Source: JAGVPT01 sp049578505
Lineage (GTDB): Bacteria; Bacteroidota; Ignavibacteria; UBA10030; UBA8401
Length of the DNA: 64,000 nucleotides
Direction of reading: 5' to 3'
NCBI GenBank assembly: GCA_049578505.1
Contig: JBAUMC010000059.1
Location: 27,544-91,543 of the forward strand
The position numbers and the translations under genes are program-made. Below the pieces are notes generated by a model. The model was not told the DNA's origin, did no database searches, and saw nothing but the letters and a program-made list of their open reading frames with translations. Positions 55,176 through 63,267 of the stretch are shown here, in pieces (the stretch's first letter is position 1; every line of letters begins with the position of its first letter).

Positions 55176-55556
55176 TTATTTTTGTTTTCGCCGGCCATTT
55201 GTTTTTTCCTTTAGCCTTTCATCATTTTTCTCATTTGCCTGCAGTTCCTTAAGATAATTTCCAAGGCGGTCGAGCCGTTGTTCCCACGCCCGCCGGTATT
55301 CATCGATCCAATCGGATGCCTGGTCCAACGGCTCGGTGTTCACAGAGAGATAATGCTCCCGTCCCTGGCGCCGCCGGTGCACCAAATGCGCACGTTCGAG
55401 TATGAGAATATGCTTCGAGACAGCGTTCAGCGACATGTCGAACGGCCGTGCGATTTCTGTTACACGGGCTTCTTTCTGTGTGAGATGTTTCAGGATCGCC
55501 CTCCGCGTAGGGTCGGCGAGTGCCATCATGGTTTGGTCTAAATTTGCTTGGATCAT
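55176..55556 (-). CDS. ArsR-family transcriptional regulator
   Basis: A 126-residue winged-helix regulator. Stretches: MMALADPTRRAILKHLTQKE, RVTEIARPFDMSLNAVSKHI (recognition helix with SxxAVSKHI), LERAHLVHRRRQGREHYLSV (wing) and a C-terminal helix with DQASDWIDEYRRAWEQRLDR. No cysteine cluster of metal-sensing ArsR members is present, so it belongs to the metal-independent group near AHSA1 genes (SdpR/AHSA1-linked). It heads the operon 55556-51156 and a palindrome sits directly upstream, so it very probably represses its own operon. Confidence 0.93.
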   Translation of the reverse strand: MIQANLDQTMMALADPTRRAILKHLTQKEARVTEIARPFDMSLNAVSKHILILERAHLVHRRRQGREHYLSVNTEPLDQASDWIDEYRRAWEQRLDRLGNYLKELQANEKNDERLKEKTNGRRKQK

Positions 55557-55578
55557 TATTCAACCTTTTAGTTGAATA
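55557..55578 (-). promoter_or_regulatory. Palindromic operator in front of the ArsR operon
   Basis: TATTCAAC (55557-55564), six bases, then GTTGAATA (55571-55578): perfect 8-bp arms. On the coding strand it reads ATTCAACTAAAAGGTTGAAT, the shape of ArsR-family operators. It lies against the start codon and overlaps the -10 box, as expected for an autorepressor. Confidence 0.75.
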
Positions 55579-55603
55579 TAATATACGCGAGTTCATTTGT
55601 CAA
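55575..55603 (-). promoter_or_regulatory. Sigma-70-type promoter of the ArsR operon
   Basis: On the minus strand, TTGACA (55603-55598), 17 bases, then TATATT (55580-55575), 19 bases before the ATG at 55556. The -10 box shares four bases with the operator palindrome. Confidence 0.72.
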
Positions 55604-55950
55604 GAGAAAAATGCTGGTGAGGTAATTTTTTTGAAACCTCAACTAGGGCCTGGTTTAGGGATGGCCCTCCGGCGGATCACTCCTGACAGAACACCGCGTT
55701 GTAGCGATTCCAAACAAATTATGCTTCGCGACGCTCAACGTGACAGGTACGGTTTTTTCCTGGTGGAATCCATTTATGAAATGGCCTATAGAGATACGTT
55801 GTTCTTTTGTCGTCGCCGGCCTGCCTTAACCCAATCGATATTTCTGGATCAATGCTAAGCAACAAGGTTCTTGAGCCGATGGCGCGCTGTAGCGTCCAAA
55901 ACATTCTCCGCCCAGGGATGGTTAAGCTATCCTCGGCACTAATTATAGCC

Positions 55951-56061
55951 CTGGCTCAATTTGTCATTCCCGCGAAAGCGGGAATCCAATAGTGTGTTTT
56001 TTATTGCAGAATGGATGCCCACTTTCGTGGGCATGACACATTTTTTCTAAAATTGAGCCAG
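55951..56061. repeat. dRS3-like palindromic element, full copy B
   Basis: A 111-bp element with 12-bp terminal inverted repeats CTGGCTCAATTT (55951-55962) and AAATTGAGCCAG (56050-56061). The left inner palindrome ATTCCCGCGAAAGCGGGAAT and the right one TGCCCACTTTCGTGGGCA match copy A at 5653; the first 39 bases are identical between the two copies, 50 kb apart. Confidence 0.85.
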
Positions 56062-56076
56062 CACCCTAATTATTTC

Positions 56077-56111
56077 TTTGTCACATTTCTCCTGCGATTT
56101 AGCTATATTTG
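56077..56111 (+). promoter_or_regulatory. Bacteroidota-type promoter candidate (TTTG / TAnnTTTG)
   Basis: TTTG at 56077-56080 and TATATTTG at 56104-56111, 23 bases apart, fit the -33/-7 consensus TTTG and TAnnTTTG known from Bacteroidota. The ATG of the oxidoreductase follows at 56137. Confidence 0.5.
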
Positions 56112-56136
56112 CTTCGACAACAGCAAAAGGCATTAT

Positions 56137-57129
56137 ATGAGTGAGAAGAAGATCAGATGGGGAATTTTGAGCACCGGGTGGATAGCACATAAATTTGCGA
56201 CTGCTCTCCAAGTGGTTAATAATTCTGAACTGTACGCCGTAGGGTCCCGCAATGTTGAAACCGCAAAACATTTTGCCGATGAGTTCAACATCCCGAAAGC
56301 ATACGGCAGTTACCAAGAACTTGTTAACGACCCTGCGGTTGATGTTGTGTATATCGGAACTCCCCACAATCTTCATTTTGAAAACACGCTGCTGGCGTTG
56401 AATCACAATAAACATGTATTGTGCGAGAAACCGATCGGGGTTAATCTTAAAGAAGCAACGCTGATGTTTCAGAAAGCGAAAGAAAAGAAGCTTTTCTTAA
56501 TGGAAGCTCTTTGGAGCCGCTTTCTTCCAAACATCATTAAGACAAAGGAACTGGTCGATTCCGGGGAAATTGGAAAGATAAAGCTCCTTACTGCATTTTT
56601 TTCAGTTAAATCGGAACATGGGCCGGAGCACCGGCAGTATAATCTGGAATTATGCGGCGGGACAATATTAGATACGGGGATTTATAATATATTTCTCTCT
56701 TTATTGCTCCTCGGCCGGCCAAAAGCTTTTTCCGCAATAGCAGGGCTAGGAGAACAGGGAGGAGATAATACCGCTAGTTACACATTTAAGTATGCAAACG
56801 ATACACTCGCGATCATGTATTCTTCGTTCCTCGCCAATCCACCAGTGGTTGCAGAGATCCACGGTGATAAGGGGAAAATTTTTCTCGATCACCTCTGGTT
56901 TTGTCCTGGGAAAGTCAAGGTTACCTATAACGACGGGCGAGAACGAATATTCGATTTCGATATTAAGGGCAACGGTTATGAATTTGAAGCGATCGAAGTT
57001 GCACAATGCATCCGTGCCGGCAAAACCGAAAGCGAGTTGATGAGTTGGAACGACAGCCTGCAATTAATAGGAATGCTCGACGCCATACGAAAAGAATGTG
57101 GAGTTGTTTACCCGAAGCATGATTTATAG
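56137..57129 (+). CDS. Gfo/Idh/MocA-family oxidoreductase
   Basis: A 330-residue NAD(P)-dependent oxidoreductase. The N-terminal Rossmann domain (about 1-125) shows IRWGILSTGWIAHKFATAL, AVGSRNVETAKHFADEF, VDVVYIGTPHNLHFE and the catalytic CEKPIGVN motif with the conserved Lys. The C-terminal domain (FLMEALWSRFLPNI, GGTILDTGIYNI) resembles the dihydrodiol dehydrogenase/xylose dehydrogenase branch acting on sugars. The frame is open upstream through the repeat element, but the family start is the ATG at 56137. Substrate unknown; it stands alone in the window. Confidence 0.93.
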   Translation: MSEKKIRWGILSTGWIAHKFATALQVVNNSELYAVGSRNVETAKHFADEFNIPKAYGSYQELVNDPAVDVVYIGTPHNLHFENTLLALNHNKHVLCEKPIGVNLKEATLMFQKAKEKKLFLMEALWSRFLPNIIKTKELVDSGEIGKIKLLTAFFSVKSEHGPEHRQYNLELCGGTILDTGIYNIFLSLLLLGRPKAFSAIAGLGEQGGDNTASYTFKYANDTLAIMYSSFLANPPVVAEIHGDKGKIFLDHLWFCPGKVKVTYNDGRERIFDFDIKGNGYEFEAIEVAQCIRAGKTESELMSWNDSLQLIGMLDAIRKECGVVYPKHDL

Positions 57130-57302
57130 CACGCACTAGGCCCCTCCTTTTGCAGCCAAATATTATAGCCGGGCGGGTTTCTTTTGTTCCCCTCTCTCAA
57201 ATCTCGCCGAATTCATAATACTCCGCATCCATTGAGGGTTTTTGGCATGTCCGCAATAGTACCTATGTATCCTAGCCCTCCTAATATACCCAGAAACAGG
57301 TA

Positions 57303-57331
57303 TTGACATTAGGTCGATTTAACTCCATATT
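57303..57331 (+). promoter_or_regulatory. Possible sigma-70 promoter upstream of the repeat-protein gene
   Basis: TTGACA (57303-57308), 17 bases, CATATT (57326-57331). The -10 is imperfect. If used, the transcript would carry about 190 bases of leader before the ATG at 57531. Confidence 0.3.
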
Positions 57332-57397
57332 CTGCCCAACACATTGACCCCCAGCTACAATGGGGACTCCTGCGTTGGGGATTTTGGAGAAGAAGAG

Positions 57398-57429
57398 AAG
57401 CCTCTGTTGGCGAAAGCTGGCAGAGGCTT
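57398..57429 (+). promoter_or_regulatory. Leader hairpin upstream of the repeat-protein gene
   Basis: AAGCCTCTG (57398-57406) and CAGAGGCTT (57421-57429) form a perfect 9-bp stem with a 14-base loop, followed by TAATAT. It could be the terminator of an unseen upstream transcript or an attenuator in the leader. Confidence 0.4.
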
Positions 57430-57530
57430 TAATATATGGTCCCTCCTCCCTAACAGATATTGAATGGACGGTCGATGGGGAGAAGTGACCCATCCGTTGA
57501 AATGCAGCTCATCTAATTTCCAGGGACTTT

Positions 57531-59093
57531 ATGGGGTTAAAGACGATTTCAGTTTCCGGCCTTCTGGGGGCCGCTCTGTTAAATATAATCGTTGCAGGCG
57601 AAATTTATTCGCGGGAGTTGCACCTTCGCGGACAACATCTTGTGCAAGCTGGAGAACCAATGCCAGCCCGGCTACATTCTTACTCTGTCAGTCGCAAAGA
57701 ATATCTGAACCCTCGGAGCTCGTCTCTCGTCCCACCGATCGTTAAACAATTCAATAAAAAGATATTCAAACCATCACGATCCTCCCAGGCTCAGATATCT
57801 GTAATTGACACGGCAACTGTCACTAACACGTACGATACGATAAGGTATCTCTACGCGCACAATTCATTCGGATTGATAAGTTCCGAAACGTTGAAAAAAT
57901 TAATGAGCGGCCAATGGGTTGATTCTTGTCGCTTCACATACACTTATGACGCGAACGAAAGCACGTTGTCGGAATTGGACGAGCAATGGGTGAGCAGCCA
58001 ATGGGTTGGAACCTATCGCTATACTGCTACGTATGACGCAAACGAAAACCTCTTATCGTTATTGGAAGAAGAGTCGACAAACGGCCAGTGGGTCAATATC
58101 TATTTGTACGCAGATACGTACGGTTCAAATGGAGAGGTGGTAACGGAAGTAGATCAAGAGTGGACGAATGGTAAATGGGTGAACCAGTATCGCTACACTG
58201 ATGCGTACGATTCAAACGGGGAGCTATTATCAGAGCTGGATGAACAATGGGTGAACGGGCAATGGGTTGGCTCTTCGCGCTACACGTACACTTCCAACCC
58301 AATGGGAGAGTTCCTTTCGTATTTGGAAGAGCAATACACCAACAATCAATGGGTAAACGTCTCTCGTTACACGAATACTTACAATGCGAATGGGCAAGCG
58401 GTAGCGGAGGTATACCAAGACTGGACGAACAATGCGTGGGTAAACAGCGACAGCACTGCGTACACTTACACCGCAAACGGAGAGACGCTGACGGAGTTGG
58501 ATGCATACTGGTCAGTTAATCAATGGGAGAACACTTCGCGGGATACATACACGTACGACGCAAGCCGGAACACATTGTCGGAATTGACTGAAAGCTGGTC
58601 GGGCAACCAATGGGTAAACTCTTCGCAGTACATTTACACGTACGCGGCGAACGGGTTTTTGGCGACGGGCAAGTATGAAGAATGGCAAGTTTCTTCATGG
58701 GTTCCGGCAGACGGATCCTATTCTCTTTCCGACGATGCGGGGAATTCCTACGATTATTCCGGGAGCAATGTCAGCCTCGTCTATGAATTGGTAACGACAG
58801 GTGTAACTTCGACCGCTGCGGATCTTCCTTCCCGATATTCTCTCTCGCAGAATTACCCAAACCCGTTTAATCCATCGACGACGATAGCTTTCAGCATTTC
58901 CACACGATCTATTGTGTCGCTCAAAGTTTTTGACCTCCTCGGAAAAGAAGTAGCGACAATTGTGTCGGGGGAATTGTCGCCAGGAAATTACACTCGTCAA
59001 TGGATTCCTTCATGTGCAACGAGCGGTGTTTATTTCTATCGACTACAAACAGGTTCATTCAGCGAGACGAAAAAACTCTTATTGCTCAAATAA
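57531..59093 (+). CDS. Secreted tandem-repeat protein with T9SS sorting domain
   Basis: A 520-residue protein with a signal peptide (VSGLLGAALLNIIVAG). Residues about 125-410 consist of about ten repeats of 29 residues with the pattern QWV-x(2)-xRYTYTYDANG-x-xLSELDEQW; Tyr, Trp and Gln-Trp-Val are the most constant positions. The repeats recall YD/RHS-type sequences but have their own period. The C-terminus is a T9SS type A domain (QNYPNPFNPSTTIAFSIS, VFDLLGKEVATIVSG, GVYFYRLQTG, KKLLLLK). It is likely a surface-bound fibre or adhesin; binding partner unknown. The ATG at 57531 follows AGGGA. Confidence 0.82.
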   Translation: MGLKTISVSGLLGAALLNIIVAGEIYSRELHLRGQHLVQAGEPMPARLHSYSVSRKEYLNPRSSSLVPPIVKQFNKKIFKPSRSSQAQISVIDTATVTNTYDTIRYLYAHNSFGLISSETLKKLMSGQWVDSCRFTYTYDANESTLSELDEQWVSSQWVGTYRYTATYDANENLLSLLEEESTNGQWVNIYLYADTYGSNGEVVTEVDQEWTNGKWVNQYRYTDAYDSNGELLSELDEQWVNGQWVGSSRYTYTSNPMGEFLSYLEEQYTNNQWVNVSRYTNTYNANGQAVAEVYQDWTNNAWVNSDSTAYTYTANGETLTELDAYWSVNQWENTSRDTYTYDASRNTLSELTESWSGNQWVNSSQYIYTYAANGFLATGKYEEWQVSSWVPADGSYSLSDDAGNSYDYSGSNVSLVYELVTTGVTSTAADLPSRYSLSQNYPNPFNPSTTIAFSISTRSIVSLKVFDLLGKEVATIVSGELSPGNYTRQWIPSCATSGVYFYRLQTGSFSETKKLLLLK

Positions 59094-59187
59094 CGAATAA
59101 CTGAATATGCTTTTGATTAAATCTTATTTTCCGCAATCCAAGGTACAAATCTAAGCAAGTCCAACAAATACTCTATGGAGGTTCACA

Positions 59188-59769
59188 ATGGGAAAACGTT
59201 CTTTATTACTAGCGAGCATCGTGCTCATCCTGGTTATTTCATTCCTTTTTATGAGCTGTTCTTCTTCCGGTCCGTCGAAATCGCCGGCTGAGAAAGAATG
59301 GGTTACAAAGGGGGGTGGATTTTATTCTGGTGATCGTGGAAAAGCTTTTTATGGCGTAGGAATCTCAAACCCCGGCGAAGCCCCTGCCGCTCGACGCGCC
59401 TCCAGCGAGTTACGTGCGCGTGCTGATATTGCACGAACTTTTAAGACCAAGATAGCTGATTTAACGAAAGCATATTTACGCGCGGTATCCGGAAGCAGTG
59501 CGCAAGGAGATGCTTCAACGAACGAATCCGTAACGGAACAAGTCACGAAGGCCTTTACACAAATGGATCTTAGCGGTTCGGCAATCATCGACCATTGGTA
59601 CGATCCGGATGAAAAGGTCGAATATGCCCTGGCGGTAATGGATCTCGCTTCGATGAAAGACCAAATCTCGCAAATGAAAGAGCTCAACAAAGAGGTTCAA
59701 CAAGGGATATTGAATAACTCGCAGAAGATGTTTGACGAATTAGAAGGGGAGATTCAGAAGAGTAAATAA
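59188..59769 (+). CDS. LPP20-family lipoprotein A
   Basis: A 193-residue lipoprotein: signal sequence with lipobox FMSC (Cys at about residue 29), then the LPP20-type domain (KAFYGVGISNPGEAPAARR, ASSELRARADIARTFKTKI, YALAVMDLASMKDQI). The family takes its name from a Helicobacter outer-membrane lipoprotein and its function is unknown. GGAGG at 59177-59181 supports the ATG at 59188. It is the first of a run of five exported-protein genes. Confidence 0.85.
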   Translation: MGKRSLLLASIVLILVISFLFMSCSSSGPSKSPAEKEWVTKGGGFYSGDRGKAFYGVGISNPGEAPAARRASSELRARADIARTFKTKIADLTKAYLRAVSGSSAQGDASTNESVTEQVTKAFTQMDLSGSAIIDHWYDPDEKVEYALAVMDLASMKDQISQMKELNKEVQQGILNNSQKMFDELEGEIQKSK

Positions 59770-59787
59770 CTGCATCATCACTACGAA

Positions 59788-59824
59788 CAGCCGGTGAAGC
59801 GAACTCTCTATGCTTCACCGGTTG
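59788..59824. terminator. Hairpin between the two LPP20 genes
   Basis: CCGGTGAAGC (59791-59800) and GCTTCACCGG (59812-59821) pair perfectly, with three more pairs outside, making a 13-bp stem with an 11-base loop. Only TTGTGACGTT follows, so it may reduce rather than end transcription of the genes downstream. Confidence 0.5.
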
Positions 59825-59846
59825 TGACGTTATCCATTTAAGCGAG

Positions 59847-60329
59847 ATGCCGATGCGTTACCAATCAGTTTTGCGATTAAGCATTGTTCTGGCCTTCTTT
59901 GTCGTTGGGTGTTCCACAAGTTTTGAGGGAGAAAATGACCCCGAGGTTCCGGCATGGCTTCAGAAATTGCCACGTGAAGAAGGGAAGATATTTGCGATTG
60001 GCATTTCAGGTCCCACACGCTATTTAGACGACGGAAGACGATATGCCAGCGATGACGCGCGAAAAGAGCTGGCAAAGTCTTTTAGTTCGCGTGTCCGTGA
60101 TATCATGCTTCAGTACGACCACGACAACGCATCACAACAATCAGAAGCATCGTCTGTTTCCGTTACTTCCTCAATTACTGACTTCGTTGTAGCAAACTCA
60201 CAGATTGTTTCGATGTGGATCGACAAAAGTGGAGTCCTACCGAAATCCGAGCCGGGCACCATTTACGCCCTCGCTTCGATCGAAGCAAATAAATCACAGC
60301 AATTGTTAGATGCTCTCAAGAAAAATTGA
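59847..60329 (+). CDS. LPP20-family lipoprotein B
   Basis: A 160-residue lipoprotein: signal with lipobox VVGC (Cys at about residue 22), then an LPP20-like domain (VPAWLQKLPREEGKIFAIGI, RRYASDDARKELAKSFSSRV, IYALASIEANKSQQLLDAL). It shares the domain order of lipoprotein A but is shorter and only distantly similar. The start may be the ATG at 59847 or the one two codons later. The next gene starts 4 bases after its stop. Confidence 0.82.
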   Translation: MPMRYQSVLRLSIVLAFFVVGCSTSFEGENDPEVPAWLQKLPREEGKIFAIGISGPTRYLDDGRRYASDDARKELAKSFSSRVRDIMLQYDHDNASQQSEASSVSVTSSITDFVVANSQIVSMWIDKSGVLPKSEPGTIYALASIEANKSQQLLDALKKN

Positions 60330-60333
60330 AAGA

Positions 60334-61560
60334 ATGAGGTATAGCGCGAACGGTTGGATCGAGAATGTGATGGCGCTACTCCTTTTTGCTCTTGGGGCAA
60401 ATGCAGCCCCGCTTGCTCCAATGAGAACGTCTTCGGCGCTGCTTGCCGATCTTCGCGCGCAAGTCATCAGGCTCGGAACTGAATTTGAAGGGGGGGGAGG
60501 AGGTTCGACTTCGTTCGATAATGGGTATCGTTCAACGGTGTTTTCCGTAAAACTGAAGAAGGAAAAACTTTTTCTTCGCGCAGAATATGATGAAGATTCT
60601 GTGCTTACTCATCTGGGTGTGGCGCTGTGTGATTCGTCATTGTTCCGGTCAGAAAATATTATTGCAAAATTTTTAGAACGGGAGCTTCTCAGCCTTTTCC
60701 TTCAGACCAATTCAGATGCATCATTGAAATTAAAGGCTGATAACGTTTCGTTCACATATAATCATGCGGAAATCCTTACTCCGACAATTGCGTCTCTGAG
60801 GCCTTTCTTAAGTTTGCGTTCTTCAACAAGGGCTTTTCGCCTTTTGAAAGACCCTAAAAGGTCAGTTGCACAGTGGGTCGATTCGACAAATAATATCTTT
60901 GAAATCGCTTTCCCGTTGAGGTACGATCTGCTTGCGGGAATGGACAAAAAGGAATCGGACGAACTGACGGAGACCGAACTTAGAAAATACTCTCAGCACG
61001 AGGCGTCGTTCCACGCTTACGGCGATAATGACACAAGCGCCATGCTGAAGTCCGACAGGTCGATTTATTTGAGAAAAGGAAAAGAATATCAACGAGGGCT
61101 TTCTACGGATTGCTATTTTCAAAAAGAAAACAACAAATATTCATTCGTGTTTGACGCTGCATATCCGCAAGAAACCGTACGATCAATGTTCTTCATGCCG
61201 TGCGGTAAAGACACGGCAGTCAACTTAATTGTAACACAGTTCGAATACGGCAACAAAAAAGAGGAGTATCCCGTGTCGCTATCCGCGCTTAAATCATATC
61301 TTGCGGATTATACCCCCTACGTCGGCATGGAAAACAGCTCCAGCGACACGATTAGTACCACAATCTTATTTGTGCACAAAGAATTTAATAATGCTTTTTT
61401 GGTTTTCTTCTCGTTCTCTGCTGCGTCGATCTCGGCAATTCTGCGGCAAGGGCTGCCAATTCACGCATCGCTTATCTCTAACATCCGTACTGACAACGTT
61501 GAAAATCTCTTCGGACACTATCATGAAGGGTCAAAGAAGATTGACGTCAAACGTAAATAG
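60334..61560 (+). CDS. Exported protein of unknown function in the LPP20 cluster
   Basis: A 408-residue protein with an N-terminal hydrophobic segment (VMALLLFALGANAAPLAPM) that looks like a signal peptide, cleaved near NAAP. The mature part is unrecognised; it has a Gly-rich stretch (EFEGGGGGSTSFDNGYRST) encoded by an eight-G run at 60490-60497, and a possible membrane or hydrophobic segment near the end (NAFLVFFSFSAASISAIL). It starts 4 bases after lipoprotein B and overlaps the next gene by 38 bases, so translation is coupled through the cluster. Confidence 0.68.
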   Translation: MRYSANGWIENVMALLLFALGANAAPLAPMRTSSALLADLRAQVIRLGTEFEGGGGGSTSFDNGYRSTVFSVKLKKEKLFLRAEYDEDSVLTHLGVALCDSSLFRSENIIAKFLERELLSLFLQTNSDASLKLKADNVSFTYNHAEILTPTIASLRPFLSLRSSTRAFRLLKDPKRSVAQWVDSTNNIFEIAFPLRYDLLAGMDKKESDELTETELRKYSQHEASFHAYGDNDTSAMLKSDRSIYLRKGKEYQRGLSTDCYFQKENNKYSFVFDAAYPQETVRSMFFMPCGKDTAVNLIVTQFEYGNKKEEYPVSLSALKSYLADYTPYVGMENSSSDTISTTILFVHKEFNNAFLVFFSFSAASISAILRQGLPIHASLISNIRTDNVENLFGHYHEGSKKIDVKRK

Positions 61561-63214
61561 TAAAACCTTGATCGTGCGCCGTATTGTTTCGGTATTGTTC
61601 TTTTTGTGCACTGCGCGAGGAGCATACGCGCAAGAGACATCTATTGAAAAAATTCGCTCGCAGCCGGAAAAGTATTACTTTGCCGACGGCGAAGGGGAGA
61701 CCGAAGACCAGGCACGAGGCAACGCTCTCGGAAAAATATCGCAGGAAATTCAAGCGTTTATAGTTGCCAATGTGACCGTTGACTTGAAAGATGTGGCGGA
61801 AAAAATTTCGTCGTACAGCACATCATTGTTCGAGGGGATCAATGTCATCGTTGTCGGAAGAAAAGGAAATAATGTGATCGTCTTCGCATACTTGGCAAAA
61901 TCGGCCTATGAAGCGACTCTCGACAAAAAAGAAAACGCTATAAAGTATTTTGTTTCAACAATCGAAGAGAAAGAGAAAAAGAACCCGAATGTCTTTAAAG
62001 TGATCCAGCAATATTATCTCGCGTATCTTCAAACGTTATCGTTGCCTACACGCAGCATTGAATATCAGAGTACTCTTCCTGGAGCGAGTAAAATCGGGGA
62101 TTTGCGCAGCTATCTCAGGAACAAAGTCCAGGAGATTCTTGAGGAGATTCTGGTACTTCCATCGGCAGAACCGCCTGCGGAAAAAGAAGGTTTTTACCTG
62201 ATTCCCCTTACTATTTTTTACCCCGGAGGATGGAAATCGAATAACGTTGAAGTAAAGATTGACGAGGACAATTATCCAACATATCAAGTAGTGGACGGGA
62301 AGGTAGAACTTCTTATGAATCACTTGCCTCATGGAAAACGTGAACCTCTCAGGATTGCGGTCCAACCCCTTTTCGATGCGAAGGGGAGTGCGGAAGAGGT
62401 CTATCATAATTCCCTTCCTTTGAAATCCGTGAAACCGATCGAAATCGACTTTTCGAGCCTGATAAAGATCGATTTTTCGGTATCGCAGACGGAGAACAAA
62501 TTCAAATTTTCGCCGATGATACGAAACATCGACGATAAAGATATGAAATGGGATTTCGGTGACGGCCAAACCTCCACAGAAAGTTCACCCGAACATATCT
62601 ACAACAGTGGAGGTAGTTATGAAGTACTATTGAGCTTGACTGATGACCTAGCAGCAGAGAAGACCGTTACTTTTGGCACACCGCCTCCCCCAACAATATA
62701 TTTTTCTATTGTGCAAAATAACCGAAGCGTCACACTTACCCCGCACGCCGAAGGCGTAGCTCATTCAGAGTATGCTTGGGATTTTGGCGACGGGACGGTA
62801 TTAAACGACAGCCTACCTTCCCACGAATACAGAAGCGAAGGAACGTATACCATTGTGCTCAACGTGGGGAAAAACAAGTTTGAAAAAACCATCACGGTCT
62901 CCGACACTATTGTGGAGACACCTGGAATTTTTCGAGGCGTTATGCCGGCGAAAAGCTTCCAACAAGTTTTGGATAGCCTGCAGGTGATGAGCTCCCAGAA
63001 AAAAATAATCGCCTTCGGCCCCGAGAAGAGTTTTGTCCGCCCCGATTCATGCTATGTGGTCGTTTGGGATGACGCAAGCTCGAAGATTGAAACCGTTTAC
63101 GGTAAAAACGATATAAGAGGGAGGTTCGACTACAGCCGTAAGAAATGCATTGCCCCGGAGGATTTTAAGGGACTGGTTTCCGGAAAAAAAGCGGTTTTTG
63201 TGGAATTTAAATGA
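61523..63214 (+). CDS. Exported PKD-domain protein in the LPP20 cluster
   Basis: A 563-residue protein with a signal peptide (IVRRIVSVLFFLCTARGAYA, cleavage near AYAQ). An N-terminal LPP20-like part (about 35-120; YYFADGEGETEDQARGNALG) precedes a middle region of unknown fold, and two PKD domains (WDFGDGQTSTESSPEHIYN and WDFGDGTVLNDSLPSHEYR) are seen in the C-terminal half, followed by about 90 residues of unknown fold. The frame is open from 61301 over the preceding gene; the ATG at 61523 is chosen because the signal peptide begins soon after. The gene ends 53 bases before the last gene of the cluster. Confidence 0.78.
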   Translation: MKGQRRLTSNVNSKTLIVRRIVSVLFFLCTARGAYAQETSIEKIRSQPEKYYFADGEGETEDQARGNALGKISQEIQAFIVANVTVDLKDVAEKISSYSTSLFEGINVIVVGRKGNNVIVFAYLAKSAYEATLDKKENAIKYFVSTIEEKEKKNPNVFKVIQQYYLAYLQTLSLPTRSIEYQSTLPGASKIGDLRSYLRNKVQEILEEILVLPSAEPPAEKEGFYLIPLTIFYPGGWKSNNVEVKIDEDNYPTYQVVDGKVELLMNHLPHGKREPLRIAVQPLFDAKGSAEEVYHNSLPLKSVKPIEIDFSSLIKIDFSVSQTENKFKFSPMIRNIDDKDMKWDFGDGQTSTESSPEHIYNSGGSYEVLLSLTDDLAAEKTVTFGTPPPPTIYFSIVQNNRSVTLTPHAEGVAHSEYAWDFGDGTVLNDSLPSHEYRSEGTYTIVLNVGKNKFEKTITVSDTIVETPGIFRGVMPAKSFQQVLDSLQVMSSQKKIIAFGPEKSFVRPDSCYVVVWDDASSKIETVYGKNDIRGRFDYSRKKCIAPEDFKGLVSGKKAVFVEFK

Positions 63215-63267
63215 AGATCACTTGTCAAGATAATTGTGCCAGTGTACGGAGAAAAGGAAAGGAGAAT

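Noticed and set aside
57890..58770. Tandem 87-base periodicity as a CRISPR-like array
   Set aside because: The repeats are in frame, degenerate and coding, without unique spacers between constant units.
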